Shown here: positions 33,692 to 43,202 of the stretch, piece by piece
Numbering within the stretch: position 1 is the stretch's first letter
How the letters are laid out: each line of letters starts with the position of its first letter
NCBI GenBank assembly: GCA_020347645.1
Contig: CP070736.1
Coordinates: forward strand, 176,626-240,625
From: Methanobacteriota archaeon
GTDB taxonomy: Archaea; Thermoplasmatota; Thermoplasmata; UBA10834
DNA: 64,000 nucleotides
Direction of reading: 5' to 3'
The notes under the pieces: generated by a model
What the model was told of the DNA's origin: nothing
The model's database searches: none
Seen by the model: only the letters and a program-made list of their open reading frames with translations
Position numbers and translations under genes: made by a program

Positions 33692-34136
33692 TCCCCTCTT
33701 CCACCGCGAACTCACAAGGTTGCCGAATCTCCTAACATGCTGATGAACCTTCCTGGACAGCGTCAATCCTCATCGGTCCTACAAATCAATCTTCTTCTGA
33801 CCGCACAAGGTTCACCATGCAACGCACGCGATGACGAATCATACCGCAGGAGGCGCCCAAGAGATATCGGATTGTGCGCATAGGCATTCGAACTATGCAT
33901 CGTGCAGGTCGCGGATAGGTCGGCCGAGCCTCTGAACGAAGGGCGTCGACAAGTGCCAAAGAGAACTCTTCGGTGATGCGTGACTTGCCAGTTTGTGAAC
34001 AGTGTGAACTATTTATATACCCAGGTGTACCAAAACGATTTCGGGAAATCTCATATATATCAAAAGGTCATCTTCACATGTCTTTAACATCCCTTGTGAA
34101 GACGCGTGGGGGAATTGAACGGGAGGTAAAGGAGAA
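33692..34136 (+). promoter_or_regulatory. Upstream region of the peptide transporter with two TATA boxes
   Basis: No gene in these 445 bases. Two strong box A sequences, CTATTTATATAC (34009-34020) and TCATATATATCAAAA (34051-34065), point at the substrate-binding gene, with expected starts near 34045 and 34088. TTCACA (34072-34077) and TGTGAA (34095-34100) form an inverted repeat overlapping the second start, a possible operator. Ribosome sites GGGAGG (34121-34126) and GGAG (34131-34134) precede ATG 34137. Two tandem promoters plus a dyad suggest strong, regulated expression. Confidence 0.6.
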
Positions 34137-37100
34137 ATGTATAGACGTATAGTGTTGGCTGGATTGGTTATGTCGCTGATGGTCGTCTCAGCATTTGCGG
34201 CACTGCCCGCAAAGGTTGTGAGCGCTGCAGCGGATGAAGATGTGTTTTACATCGCTATGCAGGAAGACCTGCCGGACTTCAATGACTGGAATATCGGTAC
34301 CAACAGTGTCTGGAAGTACTATACCATTGGCATGGGGTTCGAGAGCCTATCCACTGCGGACTACGACCTGAGACCGGTTCCACTTCTGGCCGAGAGCTGG
34401 GACTTCAATGAGTCCACTCTGACGGTGGACATAACCCTGAGACAAGGAGTGAAGTTCCACGACGGAGAGGAGATGACAGCTGATGATGTCCTTTTCACAT
34501 ACATGATGGCGAGGGACGGCACGACCAGGGCTGACAACATCATACCAGCTTTCGACGCGAACGATGACAATGTCGTGAGCGAAGATGAGCTGAACGCCGG
34601 CATCCAAGTGACGGGCACCTACACCCTGACGATGACGATGGCCAAGCCATTCGGGCAGTTCTTCTCGAGTACGCTTGGAGTACCCATCGCTCCCAAGCAC
34701 ATATGGGAGGACCATGTGGACTCCGAGGGACGAGTCGACGTTAACTGGGGCACTGATCCAGATGCGGCAATCGGCACAGGACCGTGGTACTACGCCGGTG
34801 GCGTAAGAGATTCCAATAGAATCATGAAGAAATTCGATGACTACTGGGGCAAGGATGTTACCACGCCCTATGGCATGCCTCTATTCCCGAACACCGTGGA
34901 CACAGTATACTATAAGATATATGCTAGCATAGACACGGCGATTCTCGCCCTCCAGGGGGGACAGGTCAACTACATTGCATGGGCGGTCACGGCTGGTCGT
35001 GTTCCGGGGCTGCAGAGCGACCCGAACATCGACCTCGAGTACATGTCGGACGCGGGTTACTTCTACATGGCATTCAACATGAAGAAGGAGCCCATGAACA
35101 ACCTGTCGTTCAGGAAGGCTGTGTCGCACCTGATCGATAAGGATCAGCTCGTCGACGTGTACATGGGAGGCTTCGGCATGGCCGGTTCGGCCGCGGTGTC
35201 GCCATTCTTCGACGTGTGGCACAACGATGCTGTGACGAAGTACGCATTCGACATTGAACTTGCGAAGGACATCCTGGACGATGCGGGATACACAGACAAG
35301 AACGATGACGGATGGAGGGACCTGCCCGACGGCAGGATCATGGAGAAGATTACCCTCATGACTCCGCCTGCGGACTATGACCCGATACGGATCAGAGCCG
35401 GGCAGATGATAGCCACGAACATGAGAGCTGCCGGTATCAACGTTGAGGCAAAGCCTATCGATTTCAACACGCTGGTCGCGAAGCTAGTGGCGTTCGACTA
35501 TCAGATGCTCATCATCGGATGGAACTTCAGCGGATATACCGAGTGCGTGAGTGTCCTCTACGACATATACGGACCTGCCACGGCGAGCAACAACTGGGCT
35601 TTCTGGTCGGAGACCAACCCGAACCCGCTCTACGAAGACATCGGCGGTGTTAGCACGCTCGCTGACGATGCGACCAAAGCCATGGTCGACGAGTTCGCTG
35701 AGTTAGAGGAGGATGCTAGAGCCACTTTCGAGGTCGCCGAACAGATAGATTTAGTGAGACAGGGCCAGGAAATCATTGCAGATGCGGTTCCGTGTAACGT
35801 CTTGTACTACAGGGTGAACGTGGAAGCACACGACAAGGTCTGGGGCAACTGGACGCAGTTCGATGGCACGATGATGAACCCGTACAACCTGTGCACGCTC
35901 GAGTACTCTGGCACTGGCGGTGCTGAGGGTGGAGGAGCTGTTACGACGACCCTCAGTGCGGGCCTGACCATGCCAGGCAAGGTCGAGGCTGGGGAGAGCG
36001 CAACTGCATATGTGAAGGCCATCAACAACTTCGGAGCGCCGGTCTCCGGTGCGTCCGTTGAGATCAACGTATCCGATGGTGCGACGCCTTCCGTACTGAC
36101 TGGGACGACCGATGCGAACGGCGTCTTCGAATTCACCGTTACGGGAGACGCGGTTGGTGTGTCGACTGTCTCCGTCAACGTGACAGATGGTACACTGGAG
36201 ACTACGGACACCGCGAACATTATCGTTGCATCGCTCGGAGGCATCGGAGTCGAGATCATGCCGGCAAAGACCGTGTTGGACCCGGAAGAGGCCATCTCGG
36301 TGAACCTGGCTGTGACGGACGTAAATGGCGATCCCGTTCAAGGAGCGACTGTGACAATCGATCCCTATCTGCTCGGTTACGGTACAATCTCCCCGAGCGT
36401 GCTGGTAACTAATGCCGCCGGCACAGGGACGATGACCTATACCGCGCCTGAAGAGGATCTGAACCAGCACATGTTGGTGACGCTTGCAGCTTCAGTCTCG
36501 CATCCGATGTACTCGCTGTCCAACCTTGCGACGAGTTCGATCATCGTGTACAACGAGGCGGCGCCGGATTGGGTTCTGACCTCGATCGAATCTGTCACCA
36601 CGACGGCTCTCAACCCATCTGCCAACGAAGCGACCATAACGGTCCTCCTCACGGACGATGAAGGAACTCCGATAGGCGACGAGACTCTCGATGTTGTGTA
36701 CAGCAACAATTCCATGGTCGTAGACCCGGATATGGAACTGACAACGGCTGGGGACGGCACTGCGGACTTGACCGTCACCTTGGCGGACACCGGGGAATCT
36801 GGCGCTCTGAGAGTCACGGTGGGGAAGCTAACCATCGCGAACAGTGTGACCGATACCGTGACGCTGACCTATGTGGACCCGGCTGACCCGCCCGCGGAGG
36901 CGATGTACGGCGGATACATCCAGTTCGACATGGAGAAATACGTCGGCCCGCTCGGATCGATTGACTTGACAGTCAATGTGTTCGACAGCGATGGAGCAGC
37001 GGCGGACGGTGTGAACGCGACCGTCATAGTCCCGGCCACCGCATACGGCCAATTGGTGGACTGGGACGAATCGGAGCTGAACTCGTTGTGGGAGTACGTC

Positions 37101-38615
37101 GGCATATCGATCACTACTGAGGCCGATGAACAGGGCGTTGCCACGGCAGGTTCGTTCTCGTCGGCTTTGACCGGAAGAGCCGCGGACTACACGGACTTCT
37201 GGTATGAATTCATACCTGCGGGAGTGACCATAACGGCCGGAACCTACGACATGACCCTGAACGGTGTCGGTTTGGCAACACTGGACCAGATCAATGCCAT
37301 ATACGTGCTCCCCGAATCGTGGGGCACAGCGGAGTTCGATGGCGATGAGGACTTCGGCACTAGGGACGATTGGGGACCGTGGCCAACGAACTTCTTCTTC
37401 TGGGGCCAGACTCTGATCTCCAGCAACATGGCATACGGTCGAGCGATGGAATTCGCGACGGTGATCTACGACATCGAGAAGCCGGTGTTGAGGGCAAAGA
37501 GCGCTGAATTCGACATGACCGATGTCGACGTTTCCGCGTATGACGAAACGAACGCCGCTATCGATGCTGCGGATGTGTCTCTGTATACGCTGGGCGACTA
37601 CGGCGTGGTGGATGAAGAAGACGGTCCCGTGATCATAGGCGGCGGTGTGGCGACCAACGCCACGAACACCGCGGGAATGGCGACCTTCAACGTGACGGCT
37701 GCAGCGGAGAACCCGTATACCGGTGAATTCACCGAAGTAACCTATGCTACCAACCCAGACATGTATGTGGTCGCGGAATCCGGCGATGCAATGAGCATCT
37801 TCAGCCAGACGCAGCTCGTTATCGAGAGCATCAGAGAATCGGTCTACCTCGAGTTGGACCCAATGCTCGATGTCTACAGGATCGGAGACATGCTGCACAT
37901 AACGGCCACGGTCGTCGACGGCGCAGGCGAACCCTATCCGAACCTGCCCGTTAGAATAGGGGCTGGTGGCGGTGCCAATGCGGTGACCCCGACCGTTATG
38001 ACCGATGAGGATGGCGTGGCGACGATGGTTGTGGACACCTCAGAGATTGCGGACGCGTCGGCGGCGCTCGTCTCGATATCGCTCATGACTGGCGGCGCGC
38101 CTGAGGGTGCAGGGGCGAAGATGATGGTCGCCATTGAGAACATGGGTCCGGAAGTGGAGATAACATCGCCTGCAGCCAATGGCGAGGTAATCGGGCCGGA
38201 CGCGACGGTCACAGCAGCCATATACGACAACAACGGCATCGAGACGGTGACCGTCAAGGTTGACGACGCGGCGGCGCAGAGCGTGTCCATAACCGCGGGA
38301 TCGATTGCGGCGGCCATCTCGGAGGTCCTCGAGGATGTCGGTAACGGCGACCACACGGTGGTCATAACGGCGACGGACTCGCTCGGCATATCCAGCCAGG
38401 CGACCGTTGAATTCACAGTGGTCGAAGGCGACGGAGATGCGGACATGCTCGCCTGGGGTCTAGCAGCGGTAGGATGGATCGTGGCGGCGATTGTCCTAGC
38501 TCTCATGGTCATGAAGATGAGACCCAAGAAGCTAGCGGCGACCCCCTCGGAGGAGCTTGAGCCGGAGGAACCCGAGCTGGAGCCGATCCCTGAGCCCGAG
38601 GAAGAGAAGCTGTAG
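34137..38615 (+). CDS. Peptide-type ABC substrate-binding protein fused to Ig-like repeats and a membrane anchor
   Basis: 1492 residues; family 5 binding proteins are usually 500-600. Signal peptide (1-29). Residues 30-590 are a family 5 (Dpp/Opp) binding domain: LTVDITLRQGVKFHDGEEMT, ADDVLFTYMMARDG, NNLSFRKAVSHLIDKDQLVD. From about 600 follow several Big_1/invasin-like units with the pattern GxPVxGAxVxI...TDANGVFEFTV (for example 630-700, 720-800, 840-910, 1280-1350), then an Ig-like unit (GPEVEITSPAANGEVIGPDA). A transmembrane helix (WGLAAVGWIVAAIVLALMVM) and an acidic Pro-rich tail anchor it. First gene of the dpp cluster; captures peptides or similar solutes outside and is held on a long stalk. 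Confidence 0.93.
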   Translation: MYRRIVLAGLVMSLMVVSAFAALPAKVVSAAADEDVFYIAMQEDLPDFNDWNIGTNSVWKYYTIGMGFESLSTADYDLRPVPLLAESWDFNESTLTVDITLRQGVKFHDGEEMTADDVLFTYMMARDGTTRADNIIPAFDANDDNVVSEDELNAGIQVTGTYTLTMTMAKPFGQFFSSTLGVPIAPKHIWEDHVDSEGRVDVNWGTDPDAAIGTGPWYYAGGVRDSNRIMKKFDDYWGKDVTTPYGMPLFPNTVDTVYYKIYASIDTAILALQGGQVNYIAWAVTAGRVPGLQSDPNIDLEYMSDAGYFYMAFNMKKEPMNNLSFRKAVSHLIDKDQLVDVYMGGFGMAGSAAVSPFFDVWHNDAVTKYAFDIELAKDILDDAGYTDKNDDGWRDLPDGRIMEKITLMTPPADYDPIRIRAGQMIATNMRAAGINVEAKPIDFNTLVAKLVAFDYQMLIIGWNFSGYTECVSVLYDIYGPATASNNWAFWSETNPNPLYEDIGGVSTLADDATKAMVDEFAELEEDARATFEVAEQIDLVRQGQEIIADAVPCNVLYYRVNVEAHDKVWGNWTQFDGTMMNPYNLCTLEYSGTGGAEGGGAVTTTLSAGLTMPGKVEAGESATAYVKAINNFGAPVSGASVEINVSDGATPSVLTGTTDANGVFEFTVTGDAVGVSTVSVNVTDGTLETTDTANIIVASLGGIGVEIMPAKTVLDPEEAISVNLAVTDVNGDPVQGATVTIDPYLLGYGTISPSVLVTNAAGTGTMTYTAPEEDLNQHMLVTLAASVSHPMYSLSNLATSSIIVYNEAAPDWVLTSIESVTTTALNPSANEATITVLLTDDEGTPIGDETLDVVYSNNSMVVDPDMELTTAGDGTADLTVTLADTGESGALRVTVGKLTIANSVTDTVTLTYVDPADPPAEAMYGGYIQFDMEKYVGPLGSIDLTVNVFDSDGAAADGVNATVIVPATAYGQLVDWDESELNSLWEYVGISITTEADEQGVATAGSFSSALTGRAADYTDFWYEFIPAGVTITAGTYDMTLNGVGLATLDQINAIYVLPESWGTAEFDGDEDFGTRDDWGPWPTNFFFWGQTLISSNMAYGRAMEFATVIYDIEKPVLRAKSAEFDMTDVDVSAYDETNAAIDAADVSLYTLGDYGVVDEEDGPVIIGGGVATNATNTAGMATFNVTAAAENPYTGEFTEVTYATNPDMYVVAESGDAMSIFSQTQLVIESIRESVYLELDPMLDVYRIGDMLHITATVVDGAGEPYPNLPVRIGAGGGANAVTPTVMTDEDGVATMVVDTSEIADASAALVSISLMTGGAPEGAGAKMMVAIENMGPEVEITSPAANGEVIGPDATVTAAIYDNNGIETVTVKVDDAAAQSVSITAGSIAAAISEVLEDVGNGDHTVVITATDSLGISSQATVEFTVVEGDGDADMLAWGLAAVGWIVAAIVLALMVMKMRPKKLAATPSEELEPEEPELEPIPEPEEEKL

Positions 38616-38717
38616 GACGCGCGGACACAATCAAAACCCTTTCGCAAACCATTTCATAATTTCCATATTTCAAGACCATCGTGGAACCCACATAGCCTCG
38701 CCTGATTCATTTCGTCT

Positions 38718-38730
38718 AAAACTTTAATAC
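38718..38730 (+). promoter_or_regulatory. TATA box before the permease genes
   Basis: AAACTTTAATACT lies 37-49 bases before ATG 38767 in the 150-base gap after the binding-protein gene, so the permease/ATPase genes may have their own promoter. Confidence 0.5.
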
Positions 38731-38766
38731 TGGCATATACGATGGTATCGCAAAATCCTCTTCCGA

Positions 38767-39753
38767 ATGTGGGTATGCAGAGGCTTTAAAATGGCCGGCA
38801 TGTCGAGGTATGTGGCAGTACGGAGTATTCAGACCTTCATCACCCTACTAATCATCCTGACACTCATATTCATCATGTTCGAGGCTCTGCCGGCTAAGCC
38901 GCAGGACCTCCTGGCCACAACCCCAAACATGCAGCCGTCACAAATCGAGTACATGGTGTCGTTGTTTGGGTACGACAGGCCCCTGTCCGAACGGTACCTC
39001 TCGTATATGGTCAATATGCTGACCTTCGATTTCGGCATATCGTTCAGCCAGGCAGAGCCCGTATCGGAGATACTCTCCGAGCGAATCCCGAGGACCATGC
39101 TGTTGTTCGGTGGCGCTACGGTACTCGCATATCTGGTTGGGATATACCTCGGAGCACTCATCGCGTGGCGCCGGGGAGGCGTACTCGACGGTAGCTCGGT
39201 GGTTATCAGCCTCGTGTTCTACAACATGCCATCATTCTGGATAGGCCTGATATTCCTCGTTGTCTTCGCCTCCGAACTCGAATGGTTCCCCCTCACCGGA
39301 TGGTACGACCCCACTGACAACCTGCCGTATGTGATCGACATCTTGTGGCACGTCTGCCTACCCATGATAGTCCTATTGCTGCTGTCCCTAGCTGGGACGG
39401 TACTGCTCATGAGGACCGCTATGCTGGACGTTATAGGGGAGAACTACATGGTGACCGCTAAGGCGATCGGGCTGCCTGAGAGCAAAGTCCTGTTCAAGCA
39501 CGGCGCGAGGAACGCCATGCTGCCTGTGGTCACCTCGTTCATCATCGCGTTCGTGTTCTCCATAGGGGGAGCGGTCGTCCTGGAGAACGTGTTCAGCTTC
39601 CCCGGCATGGGGGCGCTCTACATCGACGCGCTCTTCCAGTTGGACTTCCCAGTGGCCCAGGCCACCCTGTACATCATCACGCTAATGGTTCTGCTCGGTA
39701 ACTTCGCAGCGGATCTGATATATGGATATCTCGACCCGAGGGTGCGGATTTGA
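38767..39753 (+). CDS. dppB: Peptide ABC transporter permease DppB
   Basis: 328 residues (ATG 38767; ATG 38791 or 38800 also possible since no ribosome site decides). Typical DppB/OppB: first helix (TFITLLIILTLIFIMFEALP), large external loop with the family sequence YDRPLSERYLSYMVNMLTFDFG, then five more helices; the EAA loop for contact with the ATPases includes DVIGENYMVTAKAIGLPESK. It is the only subunit of this transporter with normal size. Its stop overlaps the dppC start. Confidence 0.95.
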   Translation: MWVCRGFKMAGMSRYVAVRSIQTFITLLIILTLIFIMFEALPAKPQDLLATTPNMQPSQIEYMVSLFGYDRPLSERYLSYMVNMLTFDFGISFSQAEPVSEILSERIPRTMLLFGGATVLAYLVGIYLGALIAWRRGGVLDGSSVVISLVFYNMPSFWIGLIFLVVFASELEWFPLTGWYDPTDNLPYVIDILWHVCLPMIVLLLLSLAGTVLLMRTAMLDVIGENYMVTAKAIGLPESKVLFKHGARNAMLPVVTSFIIAFVFSIGGAVVLENVFSFPGMGALYIDALFQLDFPVAQATLYIITLMVLLGNFAADLIYGYLDPRVRI

Positions 39754-42002
39754 AGACGAATGATGCTGTTGAAGACAAGGCGAAGAGGCCGGACGCCAAG
39801 GAGCTCCAGGAGGCCTCAATCAAGACCTTCCAGAGGCTTGCCAGTGGGTTCTTCGTCACTTGGAAGATCTACCGACGTTCCTTCACCGGCGTCGTCGGAC
39901 TCGGCATCGTTTTCGGGTTTTTCCTCATAGCGGTCACCGCGCAATGGACGGCGCCGTATGATGCTGATTTCAAGGCCCCCGCGATAGATACTTTCATCGC
40001 TGACTACGCCTCCAGAGATCTACCTACTGACGTTAACTGGTCGAAGGTCATTGGCCTCACTTCAAGCATAAAGGAGAGGCCGCTGGAGAGAGTCATGGTA
40101 TATTCCTTTGAAGAGGGTCAGACCATAGTCTACCCCGTCACCAGAGGCATTGGCGAGTTGGGTGAGATCGGAATCGAGATAGGGAGCCCGACCACGTATG
40201 TCTTACCTTCAGGCGCAGAGTACCTAGACTATGCTCACTTCTACAGGTCCTTCTTTTTCGCCCTCTGCCCTTGCGAGGACGGATCGAACGCAACATTGAT
40301 GGAATACAACTACGACTTCGCATACCTTCGCGAGCACGAGGTGCCCTTCGTGCCGCTCTATCATTCGAACCTATGGAACGGTTTTTCACCCCTATACCAG
40401 GAGGGAAGACTCGCCCTCGCGTTCGCAGACGAACACAACGTGTGGATGATCAACAAGAGGCCACCTGAGATAACCGAGCCGGGCATCGACAGCGTTACAT
40501 TCACCAACAGCCTGACATTTCCCAACGCCACGATAGTGGGCAATCCGCTCGTGGTCGATGGCGACTTCACCAACGGTAGCATGTTGCTGGTTCCCACGGA
40601 TGAGGGCATCAAAGCGTACTCCCTGGTGTTAACGAGGGCCAGCCTGACGCTTAGGGTGTTGGACATCTCGATTGACAAGCTCGAATGGGAGACCAACTAC
40701 ACGATTGACGACGAACCGTTCGAGCCTGTGACCGGTAACAACATGCTTAAATTCCCATATCCGTACTCTCCGACGACGGCGTTGGGGAAGGAAGTCGTGG
40801 CCGTCGGGTCCACGGACGGACGACTGGTCGCCTTCGACCGCGTAAGCGGCAACCAGACTTGGTGGTCGAAACCGATACTCCCAGGAATAAGGGAGTTCGA
40901 CATCTTAGACCTGTATTCATCACCCGACTACATCGTGATGGTCGGCACGACAGGGGAGAAGGGGCTGATCGCAAGTATCGATCCTGACACGGGGAGAATC
41001 GGGGGGAACAACAGCTACTTCTCGACGGTGGACAGCTACCTAAACAGTGAACCCCAGTACGTCAGAGGGCAATACAGGTATGTGTTCAGCACCGACATGG
41101 GAACGATATACCTGGCAACGAACGAAATGAAGGTCAACGCCACATTTAGCGCGCCCGGAGGGGGCGCGGTGACGCCGGCCTCTTTCCTCGGCAATATATA
41201 CATCGAAGGGTCGAGGACGGGCAACTACTTCGGCGTGATTAACGCCGAGGGGGCACTCTTCGTAGAGACGCTCACCGGGGTGAACATCGCACCGCTGCCA
41301 CCCGGCACCTATCCCTCAGGCAATTACTACCCCTTGGGAACCGACTACGAAGGGCACGACATCCTCACCCAAGTGATGTTCGGCACGAGAGCGGAGCTGC
41401 TGGTGGGGGTGTCCGCGGCGTTCTTCTCAGTCGTGATAGGCACAATCGTGGGCCTAGTAGCAGGATTCTACCCCGGGCTGGTGGGGGAGCTGCTGATGAG
41501 AGCGACCGATGTGATGCTGAGCCTTCCGTACCTCGTCATCATGCTCCTGTTCGCCGCTGCCTTCGGACCCTCCCTGTTCAATATCATCATCATATTCGCG
41601 ATTTTATCTTGGGCAGGCATCGCCAGAGTGATTAGGTCGGTGACTCTGACTACAAGAAAGAGGGCGTTCGTCGATGCCGCAAGAGTCTCGGGCGCATCCG
41701 ACACGCGTCTCATCTTTAGGCACATAGGTCCTAACGTGATTCCTTATACTTTCCTCTACATGACCTTCATGATAAGTGGAGCCATCGTCACGGAGGCAAT
41801 ACTCGCATTCCTTGGCTTCGGCGACCCCAACGCCATCACATGGGGGATGATGCTTCAATTCCTGCAGATCAGCGGCCACTCGCTCGATGCGCCCTGGTGG
41901 CTTCTACCTCCTGGCATCGCCATCACACTGCTTTCGCTTGCGTTCTATCTTATCGGGAGAGCTTTCGACGAGGTCGTGAATCCACGCCTTAGGAGGAGAT
42001 GA
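39750..42002 (+). CDS. dppC: Peptide ABC transporter permease DppC with a ~455-residue extracytoplasmic insert
   Basis: 750 residues against about 300 usual. Helix 1 (GVVGLGIVFGFFLIAVTAQW, about 48-68) is followed by the usual APYDADF, but the family sequence GTDYEGHDILTQVMFGTRAE, normally about 40-50 residues on, comes only at about 530. The insert is beta-rich, with PQQ/propeller-like units (VVAVGSTDGRLVAFDRVSGN-QTWW, YIVMVGTTGEKGLIASIDPD). From 550 the five remaining helices and the EAA loop (AFVDAARVSGASDTRLIFRH) are normal. TTG 39750 overlaps the dppB stop (TTGA). The insert is on the outer face, where it could contact the binding protein. Confidence 0.93.
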   Translation: MKTNDAVEDKAKRPDAKELQEASIKTFQRLASGFFVTWKIYRRSFTGVVGLGIVFGFFLIAVTAQWTAPYDADFKAPAIDTFIADYASRDLPTDVNWSKVIGLTSSIKERPLERVMVYSFEEGQTIVYPVTRGIGELGEIGIEIGSPTTYVLPSGAEYLDYAHFYRSFFFALCPCEDGSNATLMEYNYDFAYLREHEVPFVPLYHSNLWNGFSPLYQEGRLALAFADEHNVWMINKRPPEITEPGIDSVTFTNSLTFPNATIVGNPLVVDGDFTNGSMLLVPTDEGIKAYSLVLTRASLTLRVLDISIDKLEWETNYTIDDEPFEPVTGNNMLKFPYPYSPTTALGKEVVAVGSTDGRLVAFDRVSGNQTWWSKPILPGIREFDILDLYSSPDYIVMVGTTGEKGLIASIDPDTGRIGGNNSYFSTVDSYLNSEPQYVRGQYRYVFSTDMGTIYLATNEMKVNATFSAPGGGAVTPASFLGNIYIEGSRTGNYFGVINAEGALFVETLTGVNIAPLPPGTYPSGNYYPLGTDYEGHDILTQVMFGTRAELLVGVSAAFFSVVIGTIVGLVAGFYPGLVGELLMRATDVMLSLPYLVIMLLFAAAFGPSLFNIIIIFAILSWAGIARVIRSVTLTTRKRAFVDAARVSGASDTRLIFRHIGPNVIPYTFLYMTFMISGAIVTEAILAFLGFGDPNAITWGMMLQFLQISGHSLDAPWWLLPPGIAITLLSLAFYLIGRAFDEVVNPRLRRR

Positions 42003-42006
42003 TAAA

Positions 42007-43200
42007 ATGGTCCTGCTCGAAGTCGATGATCTCAAGGTGCATTTCGAGATCCAAGACGGCTGGGTCAAGGCCGTTGATGGCGTTAGCTTCTCCATCGATT
42101 CCGGAGAGACGATGGGGCTTGTGGGCGAAAGCGGCTGCGGCAAGACCACTGCTGCATATGCTATAACACAGCTTCTGCCACCAAACGGCCGGATAATTGG
42201 AGGACGCATATTCTTCAAGGAGCCACCTCGAGTCGCAGCATACAGGAAGGAATACGACGAGAAGTTGAAGGAATCACCAAAAGCGCGTCAAAGAGAGTTA
42301 TCTAGAGTGAAGAGGAAGCTCGACCGAGTAGATCAGGCCATAGGGGGCTCGGCTCCGGAGGTGGAAGAGCTGAAGGACCGACTAGCCGCACTCAATTACT
42401 CGTTCGACCTTATAGGATTGTCCAAGCGAAAAGATGGCTCGCTGGACGACTACAACGAGGAGATACGCAAGATTCGATGGACACAGATCTCAATGATATT
42501 CCAGGGAGCGATGAACGCCTTCAATCCCGTGTTCAAGGTGGGCGACCAGATCGTCGAGGCTATCACGCTGCACGAGGACGTCGAAGAGAGCGTCGCCCGT
42601 GAGAGGGCCAGGGAGTTGTTCGAGTTCGTAGGAATCGCTCCGGACAGGATAGATAACTATCCGCATGAGTTCTCGGGAGGGATGAAGCAACGAGCGATGA
42701 TTGCCCTCGCACTCGCCTTGAATCCCTCGTTCATCATCGCAGACGAGCCGACGACGGCGCTGGACGTCATCACACAGGACAGGATACTCGCGGAAATAAA
42801 GAGGCTGCAGGAACAGCTTAAGATGGCCATGATGATAATTACCCACGACGTTTCAGTCGTGGCGGAGGTTTCGGACAAGATCGGAGTGATGTATGCAGGG
42901 CTGATCATGGAAATAGGGCAGGCGTCTCAAGTGTTCAAGAACACCGCCCACCCTTACACCGCGGGCCTACTTGGGTCATTTCCTTCCATCAAAGGTGAGA
43001 AGCGACGATTGGTGTCCATACCAGGATTCCCCCCCGACCTGGTTTCGCCGCCGACCGGCTGTCCGTTCCACCCGAGGTGCCAGTACGCGCAGAAGAGGTG
43101 TCGGGAGGAGCGCCCCGAAGGCGTCACGATAGAGCCTGGCCACGTATCATACTGCCACTTCGCCAACAAGCTTTGGGAGAAGCTCAGGAGGACTGCGTAG
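42007..43200 (+). CDS. dppD: Peptide ABC transporter ATPase DppD with a helical insert
   Basis: 397 residues. Walker [10 protein letters not shown] (about 42-50), Q loop MIFQGAMNAFNP (Gln near 167), signature FSGGMKQRAMIAL, Walker B FIIADEPTTALD, His loop ITHD, and the C-terminal GCPFHPRCQYAQKRC. Between Walker A and Q loop there are about 70 residues more than usual, rich in Lys/Glu/Arg (YRKEYDEKLKESPKARQREL), predicting a helical hairpin. Starts five bases after dppC with AGGAGATG. Confidence 0.93.
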   Translation: MVLLEVDDLKVHFEIQDGWVKAVDGVSFSIDSGETMGLVGESGCGKTTAAYAITQLLPPNGRIIGGRIFFKEPPRVAAYRKEYDEKLKESPKARQRELSRVKRKLDRVDQAIGGSAPEVEELKDRLAALNYSFDLIGLSKRKDGSLDDYNEEIRKIRWTQISMIFQGAMNAFNPVFKVGDQIVEAITLHEDVEESVARERARELFEFVGIAPDRIDNYPHEFSGGMKQRAMIALALALNPSFIIADEPTTALDVITQDRILAEIKRLQEQLKMAMMIITHDVSVVAEVSDKIGVMYAGLIMEIGQASQVFKNTAHPYTAGLLGSFPSIKGEKRRLVSIPGFPPDLVSPPTGCPFHPRCQYAQKRCREERPEGVTIEPGHVSYCHFANKLWEKLRRTA

Positions 43201-43202
43201 CC

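Noticed and set aside
36828-37898. Long open frame (356 codons) on the minus strand inside the substrate-binding gene
   Set aside because: A His/Arg/Val-rich translation typical of the antisense of GC-rich coding DNA; no family features, and it lies wholly inside a well-supported gene.
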